A DNA stretch of 62,536 nucleotides from Rhodospirillaceae bacterium (lineage in GTDB: Bacteria > Pseudomonadota > Alphaproteobacteria > Rhodospirillales > Rhodospirillaceae): the NCBI GenBank assembly GCA_019694335.1, contig JAIBCD010000013.1:1-62536 (forward strand), given 5' to 3'. This document shows positions 37,356-45,399 of the stretch, in pieces (within the stretch, counting starts at the first letter, position 1; each line of letters begins with the position of its first letter). A program made the position numbers and the translations under genes. Under the pieces are notes generated by a model. The model was not told where the DNA came from. It ran no database searches and worked only from the letters and a program-made list of their open reading frames with translations.

Positions 37356-37931
37356 ATGAGCATGCAGGTTCTTCGCCAGGCGGACTATCGCCGCATGCCA
37401 TGGAAGAACGGCGGCGGCGAAACCACCGAAGTGACCGTATCGCCGCCGGGAGCCGGCTTCGACACCTTCGACTGGCGCATCTCCATGGCGCTGGTCAAAG
37501 GCGACGGCCCGTTCTCGGTCTTCCCCGGCATCGACCGCACGCTCTCGATCCTCGACGGCAACGGCATGCGCCTCGACATCGACGGCGCGCGTTTCGATCT
37601 CACGCGCGCCTCGGCGCCGCTCGCGTTTCCCGCCGACGTGGCGACCGACGCCGTGCTGATGGACGGCGCGATCACCGACCTCAATGTCATGAGCCGGCGC
37701 ACCGTCTTTCGCCATCAGGTCGAACGCTTCGACCTCGGCGCGGCGCGGACCTTCACCTCGGACGCGGATGTGATGGCGGTGCTCGCCGACACCGGCCGCA
37801 TCACCGTGACCGCGTCCGAATCCACCGCTCTCGGCCCCCGCGACACGGCGATCTTCCAGGCGCCCGGGGCGGTGGCGGTAGCGGCAAAGGATACCGCCCG
37901 GGGCTACGTGATCTCTTTCTGGAAGATTTAG
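37356..37931 (+). CDS. hutD: HutD family protein
   Basis: A 191-residue cupin-like protein of the HutD family, which accompanies hut genes and has been proposed to moderate pathway flux; its biochemistry is not established. The N terminus QADYRRMPWKNGGGETTEV, then FDWRISMALVKGDGPFSVFPGIDRTLSILDG (in parts), and GAITDLNVMSRR late, are the family hallmarks. It follows hutU after 51 bp occupied by the palindrome and is probably still within the hut transcript. Confidence 0.88.
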   Translation: MSMQVLRQADYRRMPWKNGGGETTEVTVSPPGAGFDTFDWRISMALVKGDGPFSVFPGIDRTLSILDGNGMRLDIDGARFDLTRASAPLAFPADVATDAVLMDGAITDLNVMSRRTVFRHQVERFDLGAARTFTSDADVMAVLADTGRITVTASESTALGPRDTAIFQAPGAVAVAAKDTARGYVISFWKI

Positions 37932-38072
37932 TAGCTTCAGTGAGTTGGGTGGCGGTGGCCGGCCGCGACACCGTAGAAAAATAGTGGCGGCTCATTAGAA
38001 AATCTAAATAGAATCACAGGACGGCGCGGTTGTCCTGGGCCTCCTCTTGGGCGGACACTTAAGCCGTTCACG

Positions 38073-39134
38073 ATGGAGGGTTCGGTGTTCATCAAAAACG
38101 CCTGGTATGTCGCGGCCTGGGATCACGAGATCACCCGCGCGCTGAAACCCACCACCATCCTCGGCGAGGACATCGTCCTGTTCCGCACCACCGCCGGCAA
38201 GATCGCCGCGCTCGAGAATGCCTGCCCGCACCGCAAGCTGCCGCTGTCCATGGGCCGCCTCAAGGGCGACGAAGTGGAGTGCGGCTATCACGGCCTGACC
38301 TTCGATTGCGTGGGCACCTGCGTGCGCGTGCCGGGCGCCACCAAGATTCCCAAAACCGCCAAGGTGCGCAGCTATCCGGTCGAGGAGCGCTATGGCCTGG
38401 CATGGATCTGGATGGGCGATGCCACGCTGGCGAACCCCGCCGAGATCATGGCGGTGGAACATTGGGGCGATCCGGGCTGGGGCGTGAACCGGGGCGAGTC
38501 CATGACGGTGGCCTGCAATTACCTCTATATCACCGACAATCTGCTCGATCCGTCGCATGTGGCCTGGGTGCATACCACGTCGTTCGGCGGCGCGGGCTGC
38601 GAGGATACGCCGCTGGAAACCATCGCCGTGCCGTCGGGCGTCGCGGTGTCGCGCTGGATGAACGACACGCCGCCGGCGCCGTTCTACGCGCCGTTCCTGA
38701 AATTCCAGGGCAACTGCGACCGCCAGCAGTATTACGAAGTGCGCTATCCCGCCCACGCCATCATCAAGGCGGTGTTCGTGCCGGCGGGCGCGGGCGGCGA
38801 CGGCAAGTCCCAGAGACCCGAAGCGCATCCCGACGTGTTCCTGATGGACAGCTATAACTTCATGACGCCGGTGGACGAGAACAACACGCGCTACTACTGG
38901 TTCCAGCTGCGCAACTTCGCGCCCAATGACATGCGTGTTTCCGACCAGTTCGCGGAATCGGTGCGCAACGCCTTCGCCGAGGATCGCGTGATCCTGGAAG
39001 CCGTGCATAAGGGCATGACCGAAATGCGCACCCCCAACATGAGCCTCGCGATCGACAAGGGCCCGCTCGCCTTCCGGCGCGGGACCGCCGCCCGGATCGC
39101 CGCCGAACAGCCGGCGGCGATGGTGGCCGAATAA
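38073..39134 (+). CDS. VanA-like Rieske non-haem iron oxygenase
   Basis: A 353-residue terminal oxygenase. The Rieske 2Fe-2S ligands are CPHRKLPLSMG and CGYHGLTFDC (CxH...CxxH, about residues 50-72). The mononuclear iron site is visible in YITDNLLDPSHVAWVHTTSFG (shown in part: NLLDPSHVAWVH), with two histidines and a downstream aspartate expected. The N terminus NAWYVAAWDHEI matches vanillate O-demethylase oxygenase and related aryl-ether demethylases. No VanB-type reductase is adjacent, so the electron donor is elsewhere. It lies 141 bp after hutD and its link to histidine metabolism is doubtful. Confidence 0.85.
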   Translation: MEGSVFIKNAWYVAAWDHEITRALKPTTILGEDIVLFRTTAGKIAALENACPHRKLPLSMGRLKGDEVECGYHGLTFDCVGTCVRVPGATKIPKTAKVRSYPVEERYGLAWIWMGDATLANPAEIMAVEHWGDPGWGVNRGESMTVACNYLYITDNLLDPSHVAWVHTTSFGGAGCEDTPLETIAVPSGVAVSRWMNDTPPAPFYAPFLKFQGNCDRQQYYEVRYPAHAIIKAVFVPAGAGGDGKSQRPEAHPDVFLMDSYNFMTPVDENNTRYYWFQLRNFAPNDMRVSDQFAESVRNAFAEDRVILEAVHKGMTEMRTPNMSLAIDKGPLAFRRGTAARIAAEQPAAMVAE

Positions 39135-39215
39135 CCGGGCGGTTACCGGCGGAAAAGCCCAGATTTACAGGCTTAAGTTGGCGTCCTGGGAATGACTCCG
39201 GGGCACTTTTTTAGT

Positions 39216-39227
39216 ATATCTAAACAA
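39216..39227. promoter_or_regulatory. Weak HutC-type operator-like site
   Basis: ATATCTAAACAA matches the fdsG-upstream site (ATGTCTAGACAA) at 10 of 12 positions. It lies 64 bp before the first gene of the exported-protein cluster. The match is weaker than the other sites and may be chance. Confidence 0.3.
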
Positions 39228-39290
39228 GACCGCGATTAACGCCCGTGCTGCGTTGCGGTAGGCTACGCCGTTCACGTGGAAAGACGCTAC

Positions 39291-40430
39291 ATGCCGCGCG
39301 CTGCCGTTCTCATTTTCGCCGCCGCGCTGATCTCCGGCCCCCTGTTTGGTCAGCAGGCCATGGCCGAGAGCAAATCCTTTGTCGTCACCTGGTTCGGTCA
39401 GGCGATGAATTCCAAGGACGGCGACTGCGGCCCCGAGGGCCCCAATCCGCGCTGGCCCGAACAGCGCCTCAAGAACGCCCGCGACCTCGGCTACAGCGCC
39501 GAGGAGGTCGAGAAGATGCTGAAGGAGGACTTGCGCGGTGACGAAGGCTACGAAGCCGGCAAGATCGTCCAGGCCAATGTCTTCCGTGGCCGCATCAACG
39601 GCGAGGCGGTGAACGGCTATCTGTACCCGAGCACCGTGATCGACCCGAAGCTGCGCGGCCTGACCGGCGAGAAGGCCAGGTTTCAATATGGCTTCAACCT
39701 CGACGGCAAAGTCGGCGACAAGGACTTCGAGGATCCAGAGACCCATGAGAAGGGCGTGGACAGCGCATTCACCCGCGCCATGGGCTGCATGCCCACGTTC
39801 CGCGGCGGCCTCACGCCCGCCGCCGCGCCCCTGGAATACGCCTGGGCCTGGGCGTGGAAGAAGGAAGGCCGTTCCGCCTGGATCGTCACCGTCACCGCTG
39901 GCGACCTGACCAGGGATGGCGACGCCACGCTCACCTTCGACCGCGCCATCGAGCGCCTGCGCTTCAACGCCGACGGGAGCCCGCGCAGCGACAGCTCCTA
40001 CCGCATCGATCCCAGCCCCAAGTCGCACAACGAGTACAAGGCGCGGATCAAGGACGGCCTGATCACGTTGGCCGATCCGGGGGCGGCGGATTTCTCGATG
40101 GTTTACAATCCGGAATTCATCCCGGTCATTCGCATGACCAAGGTGCATATCCGCCTGAAGGTGCTGCCCGACCGCACCATCGCGGGCTTCCTCGGCGGCT
40201 ACGAGCGCTGGGACGATCTCTACATCGCTTACGCCTCGGGCGGCAAATCCAACGAGGACGGCAACGCCGGTGATCTCGCGGGCCTCTACTGGCTTCTGCG
40301 CAAGTACGCCGATCATGATCCCAGCCCGGCCACCGGCCAGATGATGGCGATCTCGGCCACCTGGAATTTCTACGGCATCCCGGCGTTCGCCGTGAAAATC
40401 GAGGCCCCCACGGCCTCGGTCCACCACTAG
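39291..40430 (+). CDS. Exported protein of unknown function, first in exported-protein cluster
   Basis: A ~379-residue protein I do not recognise. The signal peptide (MPRAAVLIFAAALISGPLFG, ending near AMAES) marks export. The mature part begins FVVTWFGQAMNSKDGDCG and includes RWPEQRLKNARDLGYSAEEV and an RAMGCMPTF segment with single cysteines. No enzyme motif is evident. The ATG at 39291 is chosen over GTG at 39276 because GTGGAAAG precedes it. Its stop overlaps the start of the CxxCH gene by one base, so it is part of the same operon. Confidence 0.7.
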   Translation: MPRAAVLIFAAALISGPLFGQQAMAESKSFVVTWFGQAMNSKDGDCGPEGPNPRWPEQRLKNARDLGYSAEEVEKMLKEDLRGDEGYEAGKIVQANVFRGRINGEAVNGYLYPSTVIDPKLRGLTGEKARFQYGFNLDGKVGDKDFEDPETHEKGVDSAFTRAMGCMPTFRGGLTPAAAPLEYAWAWAWKKEGRSAWIVTVTAGDLTRDGDATLTFDRAIERLRFNADGSPRSDSSYRIDPSPKSHNEYKARIKDGLITLADPGAADFSMVYNPEFIPVIRMTKVHIRLKVLPDRTIAGFLGGYERWDDLYIAYASGGKSNEDGNAGDLAGLYWLLRKYADHDPSPATGQMMAISATWNFYGIPAFAVKIEAPTASVHH

Positions 40431-42118
40431 TGCCGGGCGCGCGCGTGAAGCCCCGGGCCAGGATCGTTTTCGCGCTGGCGGCCGTGCTGGCCGCGCCGGC
40501 GTTCGCCGCCAAGGACAAGGTAACGGTCGCTCCGGAAGAGGCGGCGGTGCGGCGGTTGACCGGCGAACAGTATCGAAATGTGATCCGCGTCGTGTTCGGG
40601 CCGACCATCGCATTCGGCGGCCACTTCGAGCCGGGCCTCAAGGTCGGCGGCCTGGCGGCGGCGGGCGCCAGCAGCATCGGCGTGACGCCGGCCGGCATGG
40701 AGCAATACGATGCCATCGCCCGCGTCATCGCCGCGCAGGTGGTGAGCGAGCCTTACCGCGCGCAGACGATGCCCTGCCAACCGGAGAACGCGAAAGCGGC
40801 CGACGACGCCTGCGCGCAGCAGTTCCTGAGCAGCGTCGGGCGCCTGCTGTATCGCCGGCCGCTGACGCCGGCGAGCCTGCACGCCCATGTCGCCGCGGCT
40901 CATGCCGGTGCGGAAGCGACCAGGGACTTCTATAAGGGCCTGGGCCTGTCGCTGGCGGCGATGTTGTCCGCGCCGCAATTCCTGTTCCGCGACGCGGAGC
41001 TGGAAACCGATCCCGACACCCGGGGCGGCTGGCGTCTCGACCCGTATTCCAAGGCCTCGCAACTGTCGTTTTTTCTGTGGAACGCCGGTCCCGATCTGCC
41101 GCTCCTCGCGGCCGCCGCGAGCGGTGAGCTTTCCAGCCGCAAGGGCCTCGCGCACCAGGTCGACCGCATGATGGCCAGCCCGCGCCTGGAAGCGGGCGTG
41201 CGCGCCTTCTTCATCGACAACTTCGGCTTCGATGAGTTCGCCGAGCTCACCAAGGATGCGGTGCTGTTTCCCAAATTCAGCGCCCAGGCGGCGAACGACG
41301 CCCAGGAACAGACCCTCAAGACCATCGTGCAGCTGGTCCTGAAGGAGAACGGCGACTATCGCGACATCTTCACCACCAAGAAAACCTTCCTCACCCCGGA
41401 ACTGGGCGCGATCTACCGGGTGCCGCTGGTGGATGACCGCCCCACCGGCACGCCGGACGGCTGGGCCCCCTACGAGTTCGCGGCCGACGATAGGCGCGCG
41501 GGCATCCTCACGCATATGAGCTTCACCGCTTTGCACTCGCCGGCCGGGCGCGGCTCGCCCACCATCCGCGGCAAGGCGCTGCGCGAGGTGATCCTGTGCC
41601 AGAAGGTGCCGCCGCCGCCGGGCAACGTGCCGTTCAACATCATCCAGGACACCGGCAATCCGTTGTTCAAGACCGCCCGCGACCGCCTGACCGCGCACCG
41701 CGCCAATCCGGTCTGCGCCGGGTGCCACAAGATCACCGATCCGATAGGCCTCGCGCTCGAGAATTTCGACGGCGCCGGCGAATTCCGCACCACCGAGAAC
41801 GGCAAGAAGATCGACACCAGCGGTGAGCTGGATGGCATCGCCTTCAAGGACGCCGCGGGCCTGGGCAAGGCCGTGCACGACAGCCCGGCCACGCCGCGCT
41901 GCCTGGTCAACCGCCTCGCGTCTTACGCCTTGGGCCGCCTGCCCGGCGCCGGCGAGCAGCCGTGGATCGCGGCGCTGCAGGCGTCATTCGCCGACACCGG
42001 CTACCGCGTGCCCGACCTGATGCGCGAGATCGCCGTCAGCGACGCCTTCTACCGGCGGGCCTTGCCGCGGCCGCCCGTCGTCGCCGGCACCGCGCCGGTC
42101 CAACAGGAGGCCAAATGA
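40430..42118 (+). CDS. Exported DUF1592/DUF1588/DUF1585-type protein with one CxxCH
   Basis: A 562-residue exported protein read from GTG at 40430; the signal peptide is IVFALAAVLAAPAFAAK. It has the domain series first noted in planctomycetes (PSD family): RRLTGEQYRNVIR at the start, RLLYRRPLTPASL, then DPYSKASQLSFFLWNAGPD and VRAFFIDNFG (DUF1592-like), RAGILTHMSFTALHS...RGKALREVILC (DUF1588-like), and a C-terminal block with CAGCHKITDPIGLALENFDGAG. CAGCH could bind a c-type haem. It precedes a DUF1552 gene with an ATGA overlap, the usual pairing. The biochemical role of these families is not established. Confidence 0.85.
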   Translation: MPGARVKPRARIVFALAAVLAAPAFAAKDKVTVAPEEAAVRRLTGEQYRNVIRVVFGPTIAFGGHFEPGLKVGGLAAAGASSIGVTPAGMEQYDAIARVIAAQVVSEPYRAQTMPCQPENAKAADDACAQQFLSSVGRLLYRRPLTPASLHAHVAAAHAGAEATRDFYKGLGLSLAAMLSAPQFLFRDAELETDPDTRGGWRLDPYSKASQLSFFLWNAGPDLPLLAAAASGELSSRKGLAHQVDRMMASPRLEAGVRAFFIDNFGFDEFAELTKDAVLFPKFSAQAANDAQEQTLKTIVQLVLKENGDYRDIFTTKKTFLTPELGAIYRVPLVDDRPTGTPDGWAPYEFAADDRRAGILTHMSFTALHSPAGRGSPTIRGKALREVILCQKVPPPPGNVPFNIIQDTGNPLFKTARDRLTAHRANPVCAGCHKITDPIGLALENFDGAGEFRTTENGKKIDTSGELDGIAFKDAAGLGKAVHDSPATPRCLVNRLASYALGRLPGAGEQPWIAALQASFADTGYRVPDLMREIAVSDAFYRRALPRPPVVAGTAPVQQEAK

Positions 42119-43446
42119 GCGTCCTTCTCGACCGCCGCACGCTCTTGCGCGGGTCATTCGGCGGCGCGGCGGTCGCCGTCGCGCTGCCGGTGCTCGATGG
42201 ATTCCTGAACGCCAACGGCACCGCGCTCGCCGCCACGGGCAAACCGCTGCCGCAGGCGTTCGGCACATGGTTCCAGGCGTTATCGTTCACGCCCGGCCGC
42301 TGGCTGCCGGATCAGGTTGGCAAGGACTACGAGAGCGGGGTCGAGCTGAAGCCGCTCGACCGCTTCAAGGACCGCATCAACCTGTTCAGCGGCATGAAGT
42401 ACTTCCATGATTCGCGGCCGATGGAGGATCACCGCTCCGGCTGGGTGATCGGCTCCTCGGGCGGTCTACCGGTGGGTTCGGTGGCGCCGCCCTCGATCGA
42501 CGCCATCATCGCCGACCACATCGGCCAGGGCACACGCTTCCGGTCGCTCGAGGTATCCCTGAGCGGAACGCGCGCCAGCATCAGCCGGCGCGCCAATTCG
42601 CCGACCTATAATCCTTCCGAGCCGTCGCCGGCGGCGCTCTACAGGCGCGTCTTCGGGCCGGAATTCAAGGATCCCAATGCCGCCACTTTCACGCCCGACG
42701 CCATGGCGCTGGCGCGCAGGAGCGTGCTGTCGGTGGTGGCCGAGGACCGCAAGGCCTTCACCGCCCGGCTCGGCGCCGCCGACCGCGCGCGCATGGACGA
42801 ATATTTCACCGCGGTGCGCCAGATCGAGAATCAGCTCGAGATCGAACTCGCGAAGCCTGCGCCACTCGAAGCCTGTTCCAAGCCCGGACGATTCGACGAG
42901 ACCGAGCTCGGCAACACCACGGAACTGGTCGAACCCAACACCAAGCTGTTCGGCCAGTTGCTGGCCCATGCGCTGTCCTGCGACCAGACCCGCGTGGTCA
43001 ATGTGCACCTCGGCATCCACAGCGCCATCCGCAAGACCGGCGGCGCGCTGGCCTGGCACTCGCTCACCCACGAGGAGCCCACCGACGAAAAACTCGGCTA
43101 CCAGCCGCAGGTGGCGTGGTTCATCAACTGGGCCAACCACAATTTCGCGTCGTTCCTGTCCATCCTGGAAAGCACCAGGGAGGGACCGGGCAACCTGCTC
43201 GACCGCCTGGCGCTGCTGTGGATCACGGATCACGGCGACGCGCGCATCCACTCGGTGGACAATGTGCCGATCATCACGGTCGGCAGTGCCGGCGGGCGGC
43301 TCAAGTCGGGCTATCATCTCTCGGCGCCCGGCGATCCCTCGACCCGCGTCGGCCTGACCTTGCAGCAGGCGTTTGGGGTTCCGGTGAACAGTTGGGGCCT
43401 GCTCTCCAACGCCACGACCAAGACTTTCACCGAGATCATGGCCTGA
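42115..43446 (+). CDS. Tat-exported DUF1552 protein
   Basis: A 443-residue protein starting with a twin-arginine signal (DRRTLLRGSFGGAAVAVALP, about residues 6-25). The mature sequence has the DUF1552 pattern: FGTWFQALSFTPGRW, INLFSGMKYFHDSRPMEDHRSGW (in part), SVAPPSIDAIIADHIG, SLEVSLSGTRASISR and a late LLWITDHGDARIHSV resembling metal-binding regions of sulfatase/phosphatase-like folds. DUF1552 proteins almost always follow a DUF1592 protein; the function is unknown. The start at 42115 overlaps the upstream stop by ATGA. Confidence 0.85.
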   Translation: MSVLLDRRTLLRGSFGGAAVAVALPVLDGFLNANGTALAATGKPLPQAFGTWFQALSFTPGRWLPDQVGKDYESGVELKPLDRFKDRINLFSGMKYFHDSRPMEDHRSGWVIGSSGGLPVGSVAPPSIDAIIADHIGQGTRFRSLEVSLSGTRASISRRANSPTYNPSEPSPAALYRRVFGPEFKDPNAATFTPDAMALARRSVLSVVAEDRKAFTARLGAADRARMDEYFTAVRQIENQLEIELAKPAPLEACSKPGRFDETELGNTTELVEPNTKLFGQLLAHALSCDQTRVVNVHLGIHSAIRKTGGALAWHSLTHEEPTDEKLGYQPQVAWFINWANHNFASFLSILESTREGPGNLLDRLALLWITDHGDARIHSVDNVPIITVGSAGGRLKSGYHLSAPGDPSTRVGLTLQQAFGVPVNSWGLLSNATTKTFTEIMA

Positions 43447-43451
43447 GGCTC

Positions 43452-44834
43452 ATGATGAAGGGCTCCCTCAAAGCCGTTGTTCTTGCCTCGGTCCTGTCAG
43501 CGGGGAGCGCCTTCGCCGCCGGCCTGGGCGAGATGGCGACGCCGGCCGGCATCACGCTGCAGCCGCTGGGCCGCGACCAGGGCTACGGCTTCGGCGGCGG
43601 CGGCCCCGCGGGCCGCGAGCGCCTGGTGTTCGCCGATCCAGCCGGCATGACCCTCTATACCTACGACAACGACACGCCGGGCAAGGCCAGCACATGCAAC
43701 AGCGACTGCGCCCGGGATTGGCCGCCGGCGCTGGCGCCTGACAGACCGAAACTTTTCGGCCCGTGGTCGGTGATCAAGCGCGAGGACGGGACCAGGCAGT
43801 GGGCCTACAAGGGCCGGCCGCTTTACACCTGCGCGAAGGATGTCGATCCGGGTTCCTGGTATGGCAACAGTCCCGCGAACGATGGCCCCCCGCGCAAGAA
43901 CGGTGCCGGCCAGATCGTCGGCCACGAGCCGAGCTATCTCGGTGGGGATGAAGGGCGCCGCGAACGGGCCCGGGAGGCGCCGCTCCCCGAGGACTGGAAG
44001 ATCGCCGAGATTCTGCCGGTGAAAGACATCAAACTGCCGGTCGGGTTCGCTGTGAAGGAAGTGCAGGACGCGCTCGGCATCGTGCTGGTCGATTGGCGGA
44101 AACGCACGCTCTACACCTTCGCCGGCGATCCCAATAAGGACGCCCGGCCCGACACGCCGTGGGAACCGGCCGAGGCGCCGCAGCTTTCCCAGGCCGTCGG
44201 CGATTTCGGCCTGATCACCCGCAACGACGGCCGGCGTCAGTGGACCTATAAAGGCCGGGGCCTTTACACCTACGCGCCCGATATCGAGGAGAGTTATGCC
44301 GACGGTATCGGCGTCGACAAGCAGTTCGACGTGGCGGCAATCTATCGCTACTACACACCCGCCAATATCTCGACCACGCACAGCCCGTCGGTCGGCAAGA
44401 TCCTGGCCACCGACAAAGGCATCACGGTCTATCGCCGCGAGGGCCATTCGGTCGGCCAGACGCATGGGCTGCGCCGTAGCCAATCCTTGAAGCCGGCGGT
44501 TGGCCGCGATCTCGGCATCGACCCGGTCTGCGACGCGGAATGCCGCGAGCACTGGCATCCGTATCCCGCCGCCAAGAACCAGCCCGACGCCTGGGGCCAG
44601 TGGACGGTCTACACCCACCCCGACGGTTTCCGGCAGTTGGCCTATCAGGGCTACGCGTTGTGGACGTTCGACGGCGATGCCAAGCCCGGCGATATCAACG
44701 GCCACGACGACTATCTGGATTTTCAGTTCTCCGGCCTGATCACCAAGGACGGCGAGAAACCCAAGGAGCTGATCGATCTGGGCACGCCGCAGGACGGCCC
44801 GGCCGCGCTCTATTGGGCTGTGATTCAGCCTTAA
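43452..44834 (+). CDS. Exported protein with three COG4315-type (Lipoprotein_15) repeats
   Basis: A ~460-residue exported protein (signal SLKAVVLASVLSAGSAFAAG). It carries three units of the secreted repeat family: GMTLYTYDNDTPGKASTCNS...WPPALAP...WAYKGRPLYTC; then RTLYTFAGDPNKD...QWTYKGRGLYTYAPD; then GITVYRREGHSV...CDAECREHW...LAYQGYALWTFDGD. Each has a first tyrosine strand, a CxxxC-like pair in two of the units, and a final 'Y(K/Q)G..L(Y/W)T' strand. Such repeats occur in secreted proteins of unknown role, sometimes with redox partners. It starts 5 bp after the DUF1552 stop. Confidence 0.8.
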   Translation: MMKGSLKAVVLASVLSAGSAFAAGLGEMATPAGITLQPLGRDQGYGFGGGGPAGRERLVFADPAGMTLYTYDNDTPGKASTCNSDCARDWPPALAPDRPKLFGPWSVIKREDGTRQWAYKGRPLYTCAKDVDPGSWYGNSPANDGPPRKNGAGQIVGHEPSYLGGDEGRRERAREAPLPEDWKIAEILPVKDIKLPVGFAVKEVQDALGIVLVDWRKRTLYTFAGDPNKDARPDTPWEPAEAPQLSQAVGDFGLITRNDGRRQWTYKGRGLYTYAPDIEESYADGIGVDKQFDVAAIYRYYTPANISTTHSPSVGKILATDKGITVYRREGHSVGQTHGLRRSQSLKPAVGRDLGIDPVCDAECREHWHPYPAAKNQPDAWGQWTVYTHPDGFRQLAYQGYALWTFDGDAKPGDINGHDDYLDFQFSGLITKDGEKPKELIDLGTPQDGPAALYWAVIQP

Positions 44835-44872
44835 CTCCAACCTGCCCAACTCCAACCTGATTGAGGGACACC

Positions 44873-45376
44873 ATGGAATCGATCGTCGCCGGCCTGTTGA
44901 GTGAATTCGAGAACGGCAAGATGTCGCGCCGCGACCTGGTCAAGAAGCTCACGGTCACCGCCGCCGCCACGGCTGCGGCGGCGCCGGCCGTGGCCGCGCC
45001 TTCGCCGCTCCAGGGCAAGGGCTTCAAGGCCACGGCGGTCAATCACATCTCCTACGGCGTCGCGGACTACGGGCGCACGCGCGACTTCTACGCCGACCTG
45101 CTCGGCATGAAGGTGTCGCACGACACCGGCAAGGACTGCATCCTGTCGTTCGGCGACAGCCTGTTGATCCTGCGCAAGACCCGCCAACCCGACAACAAGC
45201 CCTATATCGACCACATCGCCTATACCATCGCCAACTGGGACAAGGCGGTGGTGGAGGAGGAGCTGAAGAAGCGCGGCCACACCCCGCGCCCCGACACCGA
45301 TTTCAGCTTCCACATCAAGGATCCGGACGGGTTCGACTTGCAGATCGAGGGCGACGACGTCGCCCAGTACCGTTAA
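44873..45376 (+). CDS. Tat-exported VOC (glyoxalase-fold) protein
   Basis: A 167-residue protein. The N terminus has MSRRDLVKKLTVTAAATAAAAP, a twin-arginine signal preceded by a 20-residue lead. The mature part is one vicinal-oxygen-chelate module: AVNHISYGVADYGRTRDFYADLLGMKV, IDHIAYTIANWDK, and FSFHIKDPDGFDLQIEG (shown in parts), with HISYGV, DHIAYTI and a terminal Glu as likely metal ligands. VOC proteins include dioxygenases and isomerases; a Tat-exported one is unusual. GAGGGACACC precedes the ATG at 44873. Confidence 0.85.
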   Translation: MESIVAGLLSEFENGKMSRRDLVKKLTVTAAATAAAAPAVAAPSPLQGKGFKATAVNHISYGVADYGRTRDFYADLLGMKVSHDTGKDCILSFGDSLLILRKTRQPDNKPYIDHIAYTIANWDKAVVEEELKKRGHTPRPDTDFSFHIKDPDGFDLQIEGDDVAQYR

Positions 45377-45399
45377 GCGTTTTCTCCAGGGGGATATCG

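Noticed and set aside
35619-37715. Long antisense reading frame opposite hutU and hutD
   Set aside because: It is a 698-codon shadow produced by high GC; its translation is low-complexity and the opposite strand encodes clearly conserved hutU.
37995-38020. AAATCTAAATAG before the Rieske oxygenase gene as a HutC-type site
   Set aside because: Fewer than nine of twelve positions match and the dyad symmetry is lost.
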